Source of the DNA: a virus
Strand: one strand, 5' to 3'
Length of the DNA stretch: 24,769 nt
IMG/VR virus record: IMGVR_UViG_3300047480_000850
Coordinates: 1 to 24,769 of that record
Shown in pieces: positions 1 to 6,519 of the stretch (its first letter is position 1; each line of letters opens with the position of its first letter). Below the pieces are notes generated by a model. It saw nothing but the letters and a program-made list of their open reading frames with translations, was not told where the DNA came from and ran no database searches. Made by a program: the position numbers and the translations under genes.

Positions 1-300
1 GAAATCACATCGGATATCGTTTCTTTGAGTGATGGTTCTGATCTGGATGAACTGATTGGTTTTGTCAAAGAAAAGAACTTCACCAAATGCCGCCAATGGG
101 TCGCAAACGCCTCTCCAGACGCTTCTACGTTCTATCGAGGGATATACGACAAGCTGCTGCCAATTCTCGCTCCAGCAAGCATTCCGCCCGTTATTTTGGC
201 TATTGCAGAGTCGCAGTACCGCGCATCAGCTACAATTGACCCAGAAATTAACACGGTTGCTTTCCTGATTCAACTAATGTCCACTGCGCAGTTCAAATAA
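1..300 (+). CDS. 44: Sliding-clamp loader large subunit (gp44), C-terminal fragment
   Basis: The frame is open from base 1 and ends at TAA 298-300, so only the last 99 residues are visible; the start and AAA+ ATPase core lie outside the window. The visible part is the helical collar of RFC/gp44-type clamp loaders, and its end (FLIQLMSTAQFK) closely resembles the end of T4 gp44 (LFIQLACEMQWK). In T4 four gp44 subunits and one gp62 use ATP to open and load the gp45 clamp for the replicative polymerase. Gene 62 lies one gene downstream, which supports the call. The next start codon overlaps the stop (TAATG), indicating translational coupling. Confidence 0.88.
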   Translation, partial: EITSDIVSLSDGSDLDELIGFVKEKNFTKCRQWVANASPDASTFYRGIYDKLLPILAPASIPPVILAIAESQYRASATIDPEINTVAFLIQLMSTAQFK

Positions 301-758
301 TGACTTACACCAGATCGATACTTGGCTTTTCTGGTGAGTATCGCTTTCTGTCTAATTTTTACCCTGTAGAATTTGAGGTTGACGGTGAACTGTACACATC
401 ATCCGAACAATTTTACATGGCTGCTAAGTGTTTAGACCCATTTGAACGTGCTAAAATAATGGCTTTCGATAAACCTAGCATGATTAAAAAGCTAGGCAGT
501 AAAGTAAAGCTGATTGATGGTTGGGATGACGGTCTGCGCGACAAAGCTATGATGACAGCGTTAAAGGCTAAGTTTTCCACACCAAAGCTAAAAGGTAGTT
601 TGTATATGACTACCGGCGCATATCTGGAAGAAACAAACCACTGGGGTGATATCTATTGGGGTGTTTGTGATGGGGTTGGTCAGAATAAACTAGGTCGCAT
701 GTTGATGTGGTTACGCGATCATCATTTGTTTAAGAAATTTGAGGATTGTCCCCAATGA
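300..758 (+). CDS. NADAR (YbiA-like, DUF1768) domain protein
   Basis: A 152-residue protein that is essentially one NADAR domain. Recognisable blocks are FLSNFYPVEFE near residue 17, SSEQFYMAAKC near 34, an LRDKAMMTALKAKF helix near 79, and a C-terminal VGQNKLGRMLMWLRD block. Family members are N-glycosidases acting on ADP-ribose-linked or riboflavin-pathway substrates, and some remove ADP-ribose from guanine in DNA or RNA. The gene lies between clamp-loader genes 44 and 62, which are neighbours in T4. It starts in TAATG overlap with 44 and ends in ATGA overlap with 62, so it is translationally part of the replication operon. A role against host NAD or ADP-ribosylation defence is inference; a metabolic role is possible. 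Confidence 0.85.
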   Translation: MTYTRSILGFSGEYRFLSNFYPVEFEVDGELYTSSEQFYMAAKCLDPFERAKIMAFDKPSMIKKLGSKVKLIDGWDDGLRDKAMMTALKAKFSTPKLKGSLYMTTGAYLEETNHWGDIYWGVCDGVGQNKLGRMLMWLRDHHLFKKFEDCPQ

Positions 759-1162
759 GTTCACCTTTTGATTTTGTCAAGTCATTTACTTCGACAAAAG
801 AATACTTATATGACAATGAAACATTATTCGCAAAGGATTATGTAGCATTTGTTGTTAACCGTGCTCTGTCTAATGATCCACGATGTGCGCTGTTTGTAGA
901 CGCATTATCGACTTATCCTGATTTAGATAAAAAGCTGCAGCACGACTTTTATTTCTACGGCATACCAAAACTTCGTACAGGTAGTATGTGGACAAAGAAG
1001 CAACAGAATACAGATATTAATATGGATTATGCCAAAATATTGGCTGAAGACCTGAACGTATCGATTCAACGTGCTATTGAGATATTGCCGTTGATTGATG
1101 AAGAGTTGCTGGCTAAGTATGAAAAGCTGCAAGGCGGAAAAGTAGTTAAGCGCGGGAAATAA
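755..1162 (+). CDS. 62: Sliding-clamp loader small subunit (gp62)
   Basis: 135 residues, starting at ATG 755 (MSSPFDF), which overlaps the NADAR stop as ATGA and has a GAGGA ribosome-binding site nine bases upstream; an in-frame TTG at 746 is a poorer start. The sequence matches the short T4-type clamp-loader small subunit: an early KDYVAFVVNRALS block, a central LDKKLQHDFYFYGI block, a basic PKLRTGSMWTKK block and a helical tail. It is the non-ATPase partner of gp44 in the clamp-loader complex. It is shorter than T4 gp62 (187 residues), as in many distant T4-like phages. The clamp gene 45 is not visible here. Confidence 0.85.
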   Translation: MSSPFDFVKSFTSTKEYLYDNETLFAKDYVAFVVNRALSNDPRCALFVDALSTYPDLDKKLQHDFYFYGIPKLRTGSMWTKKQQNTDINMDYAKILAEDLNVSIQRAIEILPLIDEELLAKYEKLQGGKVVKRGK

Positions 1163-1170
1163 CTAGCATA

Positions 1171-1205
1171 AATAAGATCATGTTTAACTATATCATGATT
1201 TTATT
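1171..1205 (+). promoter_or_regulatory. Hairpin abutting the regA start codon
   Basis: Bases 1171-1182 pair with 1194-1205 to give a 12-bp stem (one G-U) with an 11-nt loop TTTAACTATAT. The last paired base is directly before ATG 1206. There is no clear Shine-Dalgarno outside the stem, so this structure probably controls initiation of regA translation. A weak terminator between 62 and regA is an alternative. Confidence 0.5.
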
Positions 1206-1601
1206 ATGTCAGAAAAATTTAATTACGGCGTTGAAGTGACTTTGCCAAATCCAGATTCATTCGCTATTATTGTGGAATCCCTTACCCGAATCGGTATCAA
1301 GTCTAAGAAATCAAACACACTTTATCAGAGTTGCAGTTTGCTTCATAGGCGCGGGAAATACTACATTATGCATTACAAAGAGTTTTTTAAAGTCGATGGG
1401 AAGCATGCGGAGATTGATGAAGAGGATTTGCGTCGTAGAAACGAAGTAACTAAGCTGCTTGCAAAATGGGGGCTGTGTGTTATAGTTAATAAAGATGATG
1501 TTACTTTAGCATCACCCGAAACCCCGATAGATATTATTCCATTCAAAGTGAAAAAAGAATGGGTTTTAATATCTAAGTATACAGTAGGTAAAAAGAAATA
1601 A
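1206..1601 (+). CDS. regA: Translational repressor RegA
   Basis: 131 residues, near the 122 of T4 RegA. Shared features include the ESLTRIGI block near residue 25, the nearly invariant LYQSC near 39-43, the GKYYIMHYKEFFKVDGK strand pair near 51-66, EEDLRRR near 73-78, and the C-terminal EWVLISKYTVG. RegA binds start regions of many early phage mRNAs and blocks ribosome loading, including on its own message and clamp-loader mRNAs in T4. It sits directly after gene 62, as in T4. The start ATG is preceded by a 12-bp hairpin rather than a normal ribosome-binding site, consistent with tight translational control. Confidence 0.95.
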   Translation: MSEKFNYGVEVTLPNPDSFAIIVESLTRIGIKSKKSNTLYQSCSLLHRRGKYYIMHYKEFFKVDGKHAEIDEEDLRRRNEVTKLLAKWGLCVIVNKDDVTLASPETPIDIIPFKVKKEWVLISKYTVGKKK

Positions 1602-1617
1602 AGGTAATTAATATATT

Positions 1618-2070
1618 ATGATCGATGTGAAATTTTTGGAGCAATTCGTAAACATTCAGAGTGCGGTAGAGCCAGAGCCAGATAGTAGGTTTTACATATC
1701 AGAAGTTGCTCGAATCGCGTCATCTAGAATGTATGGTCTAAATCTACCACGGTGTACAGGTAAAACAACTGCTCTTGAAAAATATGCAAATACCCGCTCC
1801 GCATTACGTTTTGATGGTGTGACTTGTAGCTTTGTGAATTCATTTCATAAAATAGGCGGTTTTTACTCTGATCGAACGGTATTAGGTAGTTTTCGAGGGC
1901 AACGAAGTAATGGTATGAAATATCAATGTTGCGTGGCTGATGAATTCAATTTGAATATGCATAAAGAAGGCGTCAAAGAATTTTTCTGGCAGACTATTGT
2001 TGATCTAAATAATGCGAATATGTTGACCAAAGATTTCTATATTCTCTATCTCGGAACTGAACGAGTATGA
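1618..2070 (+). CDS. Small P-loop protein with terminase-like ATPase motifs
   Basis: 150 residues, family not recognised. It carries a Walker-A-like LPRCTGKTT (residues 43-51) that resembles the PRQSGKT form seen in large terminases and related helicase-fold ATPases, and a hydrophobic strand ending in DE (CCVADEF, residues 104-110) that fits Walker B. A VLGSFRG segment near 88-94 resembles the RG-containing strand between these motifs in terminases. The protein ends soon after Walker B, so it would be a minimal or truncated ATPase domain. AAAGG lies upstream of ATG 1618. The stop overlaps the next start (ATGA). Function unknown; ATP binding is inferred. Confidence 0.6.
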   Translation: MIDVKFLEQFVNIQSAVEPEPDSRFYISEVARIASSRMYGLNLPRCTGKTTALEKYANTRSALRFDGVTCSFVNSFHKIGGFYSDRTVLGSFRGQRSNGMKYQCCVADEFNLNMHKEGVKEFFWQTIVDLNNANMLTKDFYILYLGTERV

Positions 2071-2294
2071 TTGACGATAATTTAGGCCCAATTAACCCTA
2101 TGCTTGATTCCGCACCACCCAGAGTGTTTGGTAAGCGGTTTCTAGTCAAAGGATCGACCTTTGATAACGGTGTTGACAAACCATCAATCATGCTTATCAT
2201 TACTGATCTGGTTGAGAAAAATTTCAAAATCAAATTTTATAAGGATGCTGAATCTGCTGCCAGCACTCTTAGACTTCTCGAAGCAGCAAACTAA
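2067..2294 (+). CDS. Hypothetical protein, 75 aa
   Basis: No family recognised. A short soluble protein with a predicted beta-rich middle (KPSIMLIITDLVEKNFKIKFY, residues 39-59) and an Ala/Ser-rich C-terminal helix. It starts at ATG 2067, which overlaps the previous stop by four bases, so it is translationally coupled to the P-loop gene and may act with it. It ends 14 bases before the dsbA start. Coding is supported by the overlap and by being the only long frame here consistent with the operon; no membrane segment or signal peptide is visible. Confidence 0.6.
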   Translation: MIDDNLGPINPMLDSAPPRVFGKRFLVKGSTFDNGVDKPSIMLIITDLVEKNFKIKFYKDAESAASTLRLLEAAN

Positions 2295-2308
2295 AGGAAA
2301 AATTAATT

Positions 2309-2593
2309 ATGAGTATCGTGCAAACTTCCCAAATCAACATGCCCAATGATCCTGAGACATTGAAGACTATCAAGGATGCTCTCTTTGAAATCAGCGCTTC
2401 TATGACTCGTGTAGAGGGCGAGAAAGACTTCCAAAAGAACGCATTGGTTGATTTGGCTGAAAAGACTGAAGTGCCAATCAAGTTTTTAAAAACATGTGCA
2501 TCCATCTACCATCGTCAGAATAAAGATCAGGTAGAAGGTGATAAAGAGGTTGTATTTGAGCTTTATGATGCTATTTTTGGGGATATTTCTTAA
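2309..2593 (+). CDS. dsbA: dsDNA-binding protein DsbA homologue
   Basis: 94 residues against 89 in T4 DsbA. The C-terminal half matches best: FLKTCASIYHRQNKDQ followed by EVVFELYDAIFG corresponds to T4 LLALYHKDNRDV and EVVELYDTVFSK. In T4, DsbA binds double-stranded DNA and is associated with late-promoter regions; here it would be a small helical DNA-binding accessory. A good AAGGA site precedes ATG 2309. The last 23 bases overlap the end of the convergent GIY-YIG endonuclease gene. In T4, dsbA lies near gene 32, so its position beside regA and 43 differs. Confidence 0.8.
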   Translation: MSIVQTSQINMPNDPETLKTIKDALFEISASMTRVEGEKDFQKNALVDLAEKTEVPIKFLKTCASIYHRQNKDQVEGDKEVVFELYDAIFGDIS

Positions 2594-3533
2594 TAGCATA
2601 CCATCCTCTAAAGGGTACAACTTTATCTAAATGGTGGTTCATTTTAATCGGTGACCCGCCATTTTTATATGAAACTCTTAATGCTGATTCCGGTAGCCCA
2701 TTATCATCACAATATTTGATAAAATTTCCGTGGGTTGTGTGTTGCAAAATACCTTGGTCATCGAAAATTTCAATAATTACAGCAGTATTAGAATTTGAAC
2801 CTGAAACCGCTAACCGATGTGATTCTTTATGCGACTCAGACCACTCAGGACAATTGTTATGTTTTGCATCTGATATCTTTTTTCTCTGCTCGTCTGATAT
2901 CGTATTCCCTTTATTTGGGTTTATGTAATCAGGATTTACATCTAACATTGTCATACCTTTATTCCATGGCGGGGATTCGTTTCTGATTTTTTTAAACCGT
3001 GCAATAGTCTCAGGCTTATGGGTTTTACCCTTCATTGAGCCAGGTGTATTATTCAGTTTTCTTGTTTCGGCACGTTTTTGATCCGCATTGTTTTTCGTTT
3101 CAAGTGACATCTTTTTTCGCCTTTTAGCACCTGCGCGAATATTTTCTAATGATGACCCAGTTCTCTTGGGGTATTTTTTACCCCTTAATGGGGATGCGAT
3201 TCCCTTGAGTGGATTATAAGTCTCGTCATATGCCATTTTTGATGCAAATGCTCTGTTAATATAGAGTGGATTGTTTGGCGCATTAACTGCTTTTTGCAGT
3301 TTATTTTCTTTTTCTGTTGCTTCATTTCTAGTGTCAAATGTTTTTAAAATTACAGTTTTGAAAAGATGCGGGTTTAATGATCTTTCTTTAATCCAAATGT
3401 TTTTATATATTTTAGACGATACACTACCATTATAATTTTCATTCAATATCCGATCAACAGAAGTTGATCCGATGTAAAATGGTGGGAGTTTGTTACCACG
3501 ATAGCTGGTAAGATAGACGCAATAAATAGACAT
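2571..3533 (-). CDS. GIY-YIG homing endonuclease, Seg-like, free-standing
   Basis: 320 residues read leftward from ATG at 3533-3531. The N-terminus holds the GIY-YIG pair in divergent form: CVY at 5-7 and YIG at 20-22, followed by an RNEATEKENKLQ helix near 69-80 that should carry the metal-binding Glu. Downstream come several short basic repeats typical of NUMOD3-type DNA-binding motifs (PLRGKKYP, GSMKGKTHKPETIARFKK, PPWNKGM). Such free-standing enzymes cut phages lacking the element and spread with neighbouring DNA. The gene is antisense to its surroundings, between dsbA and 43, overlaps the dsbA 3' end by 23 bases, and has a near-consensus late promoter about 95 bases upstream. AAAGGA precedes the start. 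Confidence 0.88.
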   Translation of the reverse strand: MSIYCVYLTSYRGNKLPPFYIGSTSVDRILNENYNGSVSSKIYKNIWIKERSLNPHLFKTVILKTFDTRNEATEKENKLQKAVNAPNNPLYINRAFASKMAYDETYNPLKGIASPLRGKKYPKRTGSSLENIRAGAKRRKKMSLETKNNADQKRAETRKLNNTPGSMKGKTHKPETIARFKKIRNESPPWNKGMTMLDVNPDYINPNKGNTISDEQRKKISDAKHNNCPEWSESHKESHRLAVSGSNSNTAVIIEIFDDQGILQHTTHGNFIKYCDDNGLPESALRVSYKNGGSPIKMNHHLDKVVPFRGWYAIKKYPQK

Positions 3534-3598
3534 GCTGATAGTTCCTTTTTAACTGTTAGAGTCCTTGGGTATTTGCAGTACCGCGAAGGACATTTTTG

Positions 3599-3626
3599 TT
3601 GACAGTAGACATAAATGGTCTACAAT
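3599..3626 (+). promoter_or_regulatory. Sigma-70-type promoter of DNA polymerase gene 43A
   Basis: TTGACA at 3599-3604, a 16-bp spacer and TACAAT at 3621-3626: a perfect -35 and a one-mismatch -10. Transcription would start near 3633, giving a leader of about 55 bases before ATG 3689. This fits host-polymerase-driven early expression of the replicase. Confidence 0.75.
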
Positions 3627-3636
3627 AGTATTTATT
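3624..3636 (-). promoter_or_regulatory. T4-type late promoter for the GIY-YIG endonuclease
   Basis: The minus strand reads AATAAATACTATT, twelve of thirteen bases of the T4 late consensus TATAAATACTATT. It points at the endonuclease gene starting at 3533. It overlaps the -10 box of the plus-strand polymerase promoter. The first ten bases recur upstream of the second endonuclease gene. Confidence 0.65.
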
Positions 3637-3637
3637 G

Positions 3638-3661
3638 TTTACAGAACTTCTATTCTGTAAA
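3638..3661 (+). promoter_or_regulatory. Leader hairpin of polymerase mRNA, possible operator
   Basis: TTTACAGAA (3638-3646) pairs with TTCTGTAAA (3653-3661) in a perfect 9-bp stem with loop CTTCTA, just inside the predicted transcript. In T4 and RB69 the polymerase represses its own translation by binding a leader hairpin. A similar role here is inferred from position only. Confidence 0.5.
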
Positions 3662-3685
3662 TTTTGTGTAAATTTATGTAAATTT
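3656..3685 (+). repeat. Three tandem TGTAAATTT repeats before the 43A start
   Basis: TGTAAATTT occurs at 3656-3664, 3667-3675 and 3677-3685, with 11- and 10-base periods, ending four bases before ATG 3689. The first copy forms part of the hairpin's 3' arm. No Shine-Dalgarno is visible in this stretch. The arrangement suggests cooperative binding of an RNA or DNA regulator at the initiation region. Confidence 0.6.
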
Positions 3686-3688
3686 AAA

Positions 3689-5200
3689 ATGAACCCAGAT
3701 ATTAACCAGTTTTACACCCATGTGAGTTCCCGATATGGAAAAATCTATTATCGCGGCTACGAACATAAAAATGGGAAGAAAGTACGTGTCCATGGGAAAA
3801 TTCCATTCTCACCGACAATTTACTTTGAGACTAAAGAAGAGAGTGAATACAAAAGCATTTACGGTAAAAATCTGAAGCCTCGCAAGTTCGATACTATACC
3901 TGCAGCACGTGAGTATGTGAAGCAATATAAAGGCACCATAAAGATGTATGGATACGAGCCTAACCGGTGGCAGTACGAATTCATTGCTTTGAACTACCAA
4001 GAACCTATGCAGGTTATGTTGTCTGAGTTAAAGGCTACAGGCTTTGATATTGAAACTCGTGTTGGTGTTAACGGCCCTCCAGGTGTACCTGACCCATATC
4101 TGGCATTGGAAGAAATTACCCACATTGCATTTGAGAATCATGCCACTGGTGAAATGGTGAGCTACACCACTGCACCTATCACGATTATGGAGCATGAGGG
4201 ATGTAAGATGGTTCGGTTTGAAACCGAGGCTGAATTACTTGAAGCAATCATCCGCTATATCCAAGAGGAAGACCCTGATATTATCTATGGTTTCTATTCT
4301 GAATTCTTCGATGTACCATATTTGATTAACCGTATTAATCGCGTATTGGGTGACGATGAGGCTAATCGCCTGTCCCCATTTGGCATCATTGATGAACGTG
4401 AATATGAGATTGATGAGGAAGTGCGCAAAGAATACACAATTGTTGGTCGCACACATTATGACATTCAAGCAATGTACCGGAAGTTTGTTCTTCAAAAGGA
4501 AGAAAAATACAGTCTTGATCATTTAGCCAAAGTCAATCTGGGTGTTGGTAAGCTGGAAAACCCATGCACAACGTTTAAGCAGTTTAGCGAAGCCGAAGAG
4601 CATATTGAAACGTTTGCACAGTACAACGTAATTGACACAAAGCGCATGACTCAGTTGGATAAGGCCAAGGGTTTAATTGCTTTGGGTGTGATGCTGGCAT
4701 ACACGATGAAGTGCTGTTTTGAGGATGTTTATTCGCCGGTTCGGTATTGGGAATGTAGTATCCAGTCGATGCTCTTGAATGAGAAAAAATTCGTAAATAT
4801 TGAACGTCAGAGCAATGGTAATGAGTCGATCCCAGGTGCATACGTCTCTGAGCCAATTCCTGGCCTCTATGCGTGGCTTATCAGCATTGATGCTGCATCG
4901 CTATACCCAAGCATCATGAAGGCTCTAAACCTGTCTCCAGAGACTTTGGTTGGTGTCAAAGAAGGTGTGACTGTAGATGAAATGCTACTTGGTAAGACGT
5001 TGAAAGATTTTGGTATCACCGAAGACTTTACACTGGCTGCTAACGGAGCCATGTTTAGAAAGGATGTGAAGGGAATCGTTCCTCGTGTAGTTGACTTTGC
5101 ATTAGGTGGTCGTAAAATTGCTAAGAACGAAATGTTGCGCTATAAGCAAACGTCTGTGGATATTGAAGAAGAAGCAAAACGCCGAGGCATTGAGTTATAG
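3689..5200 (+). CDS. 43A: DNA polymerase, N-terminal part (gp43A, split family B)
   Basis: 503 residues covering the N-terminal, 3'-5' exonuclease and first palm segments of a T4-type family B polymerase. Visible motifs: Exo I FDIET (D120, E122), Exo II segment GFYSEFFDVPY (D208; the usual Asn of this motif is not conserved), Exo III YNVID (Y312, D316), and polymerase motif A IDAASLYPSIM with catalytic D401. The frame stops at TAG 5198-5200 in the fingers region, after IEL. The missing C-terminal half is gp43B, past the antisense HNH endonuclease. ATG 3689 is preferred over in-frame codons upstream because family homology starts there. The two chains must associate to give an active enzyme; together they have 869 residues (T4 gp43: 898). 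Confidence 0.93.
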   Translation: MNPDINQFYTHVSSRYGKIYYRGYEHKNGKKVRVHGKIPFSPTIYFETKEESEYKSIYGKNLKPRKFDTIPAAREYVKQYKGTIKMYGYEPNRWQYEFIALNYQEPMQVMLSELKATGFDIETRVGVNGPPGVPDPYLALEEITHIAFENHATGEMVSYTTAPITIMEHEGCKMVRFETEAELLEAIIRYIQEEDPDIIYGFYSEFFDVPYLINRINRVLGDDEANRLSPFGIIDEREYEIDEEVRKEYTIVGRTHYDIQAMYRKFVLQKEEKYSLDHLAKVNLGVGKLENPCTTFKQFSEAEEHIETFAQYNVIDTKRMTQLDKAKGLIALGVMLAYTMKCCFEDVYSPVRYWECSIQSMLLNEKKFVNIERQSNGNESIPGAYVSEPIPGLYAWLISIDAASLYPSIMKALNLSPETLVGVKEGVTVDEMLLGKTLKDFGITEDFTLAANGAMFRKDVKGIVPRVVDFALGGRKIAKNEMLRYKQTSVDIEEEAKRRGIEL

Positions 5201-6367
5201 CCAATTTTCTGGAGTAATTTTATCAACTACTTCATAAATTGGCAGTATCACTAAAGGTATGTCATTGTAAAATTCAAAGGTTTGTATATAATTTCTAATA
5301 CATGGTGAAACTTTATAGCTAAAAATTTTCTTAGGAGCGTCAAGACGAATTAACTTTTGAATTACTGAATTGTTAAATTTATCTGGGTGAACTCGTAATA
5401 ATCGTTGAAGGCTAAAAGTAATTTTACCTTCAAAAATAAATGCATGTTTACATGTATTTTCAGATACACCAAACGGCAGTTCATCTAATTTAGGATGTGT
5501 TTCTGTTTGGTTTGTTACCCAATTTTTGTAGATTACTACTCCCTTCCATGGGTTGTCGTATCCATCTCTTGTTTGAATAAACCCATCTGGAATATTTTCG
5601 GTTACTTTAAATCGTTTACTTTCTTTCGTTGTTGGGTTGTAAAAATGATGTGCGCCAGTGAATCTTTCTACTGCAATACTAGAGTGTGATGGGTTGCCGA
5701 TATCAAACCCTTGTGGTATATCTTCAGTATTTGGGATGAAACGAGTTTTATCCGGCTTAGATATGTTATAAATTTGTATACAATCTTTAATACCGTTATC
5801 TGACATCTTTTGTTTTGTTTTATCAGTATGGATTCTACCAACTTGGCATAAAATCACGTCACCGTTTAGATAACGAAGGTCGTCGCGGTCAATTTGAAAA
5901 TTCGTATCAGAATCGGGATAGTGGACTATGACTTTATTTTTCATATGAGTTGACATTTTTTCTAGCTGAGATGCAGTCAGTTTTCGACCTTTGTTTCTTA
6001 GTGAATTGTTTATTGCGATCTGATTTCTAAATTCAGAATATAAATTAGCTTTTATTATTAATTCAGACTCTGTTTTAGCACATCTACCCATTAAATTAAA
6101 TGCGGCTATTGTTGATGGTTGACTCATAGCTTTAGCAAGGATATAATGAGCTATATAATGATTGAATTGAGAAAGATTTGCTCTATTCCAAGGTGCGTCC
6201 TTTATTTTTATAAATTCAGGAAATTTATTTTTAGGTAAGATATGATGGGATTCTGTTGCAGTTCCTTTTGTTTCTTCAAACGCATAACAGTAAAGTAGAT
6301 ACCATATAAAGTAGTCTAAATCTGTTATATGTTTGTTAGCGTAGTGGATTATTTCTTCAGTTTGCAT
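5195..6367 (-). CDS. HNH homing endonuclease splitting gene 43
   Basis: 390 residues read leftward from ATG at 6367-6365. The HNH core is near the N-terminus: ESHHILPK (H41, H42), N64 in NRANLSQ, then H70 and H74 in NHYIAHYILAK, the usual order for phage HNH enzymes. The C-terminal half has repeated units of the type YNxxxK-xxRF-xxxxIPxGF (near residues 200 and 240), like the DNA-binding tails of T4 Mob-type enzymes. It lies antisense within gene 43, overlapping the 43A end by six bases and ending 46 bases before the 43B start. A late-promoter-like element sits upstream. T4-like Aeromonas phages are known to have gene 43 split at an endonuclease insertion; this appears to be a similar case. 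Confidence 0.87.
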   Translation of the reverse strand: MQTEEIIHYANKHITDLDYFIWYLLYCYAFEETKGTATESHHILPKNKFPEFIKIKDAPWNRANLSQFNHYIAHYILAKAMSQPSTIAAFNLMGRCAKTESELIIKANLYSEFRNQIAINNSLRNKGRKLTASQLEKMSTHMKNKVIVHYPDSDTNFQIDRDDLRYLNGDVILCQVGRIHTDKTKQKMSDNGIKDCIQIYNISKPDKTRFIPNTEDIPQGFDIGNPSHSSIAVERFTGAHHFYNPTTKESKRFKVTENIPDGFIQTRDGYDNPWKGVVIYKNWVTNQTETHPKLDELPFGVSENTCKHAFIFEGKITFSLQRLLRVHPDKFNNSVIQKLIRLDAPKKIFSYKVSPCIRNYIQTFEFYNDIPLVILPIYEVVDKITPENWL

Positions 6368-6399
6368 TGTTAATTCTCTTTATGGTGGTTTATTACAGG

Positions 6400-6409
6400 A
6401 GTATTTATT
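6400..6409 (-). promoter_or_regulatory. Late-promoter-like element for the HNH endonuclease
   Basis: The minus strand reads AATAAATACT, identical to the first ten bases of the late promoter before the GIY-YIG gene and close to T4 TATAAATACT. It is about 33 bases upstream of ATG 6367, with AAAGAG as a possible ribosome-binding site in between. The same bases on the plus strand are the spacer between AGGAG and the 43B start. Confidence 0.5.
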
Positions 6410-6413
6410 AAAA

Positions 6414-6519
6414 ATGAAAAGTCTATCTGAAATGACAGACGACGAGTTACGCGCTGCATATAAAGCAGCTAAACGTGAATCTGAAATGAAGAATATTCTT
6501 CAAAATGCGTTAAAAGTGT
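6414..6519 (+). CDS. 43B: DNA polymerase C-terminal part (gp43B), exon 1
   Basis: Starts at ATG 6414 with AGGAG (6398-6402) upstream. It encodes 35 codons plus one base; the residues run from MKSLSEMTDDE through NALKV. Sense resumes exactly where 43A stops: a helical fingers segment leading to Lys34 of polymerase motif B (Kx3NSLYG). Without splicing, the frame would hit TAA at 6543-6545 inside the intron. Joined to 6772-7766 it gives a 366-residue protein. The 5' splice site after T6519 is set by the intron guide sequence: GTGT (6516-6519) pairs with GCAC (6529-6532), with the standard U-G wobble at the cut. Confidence 0.82.
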
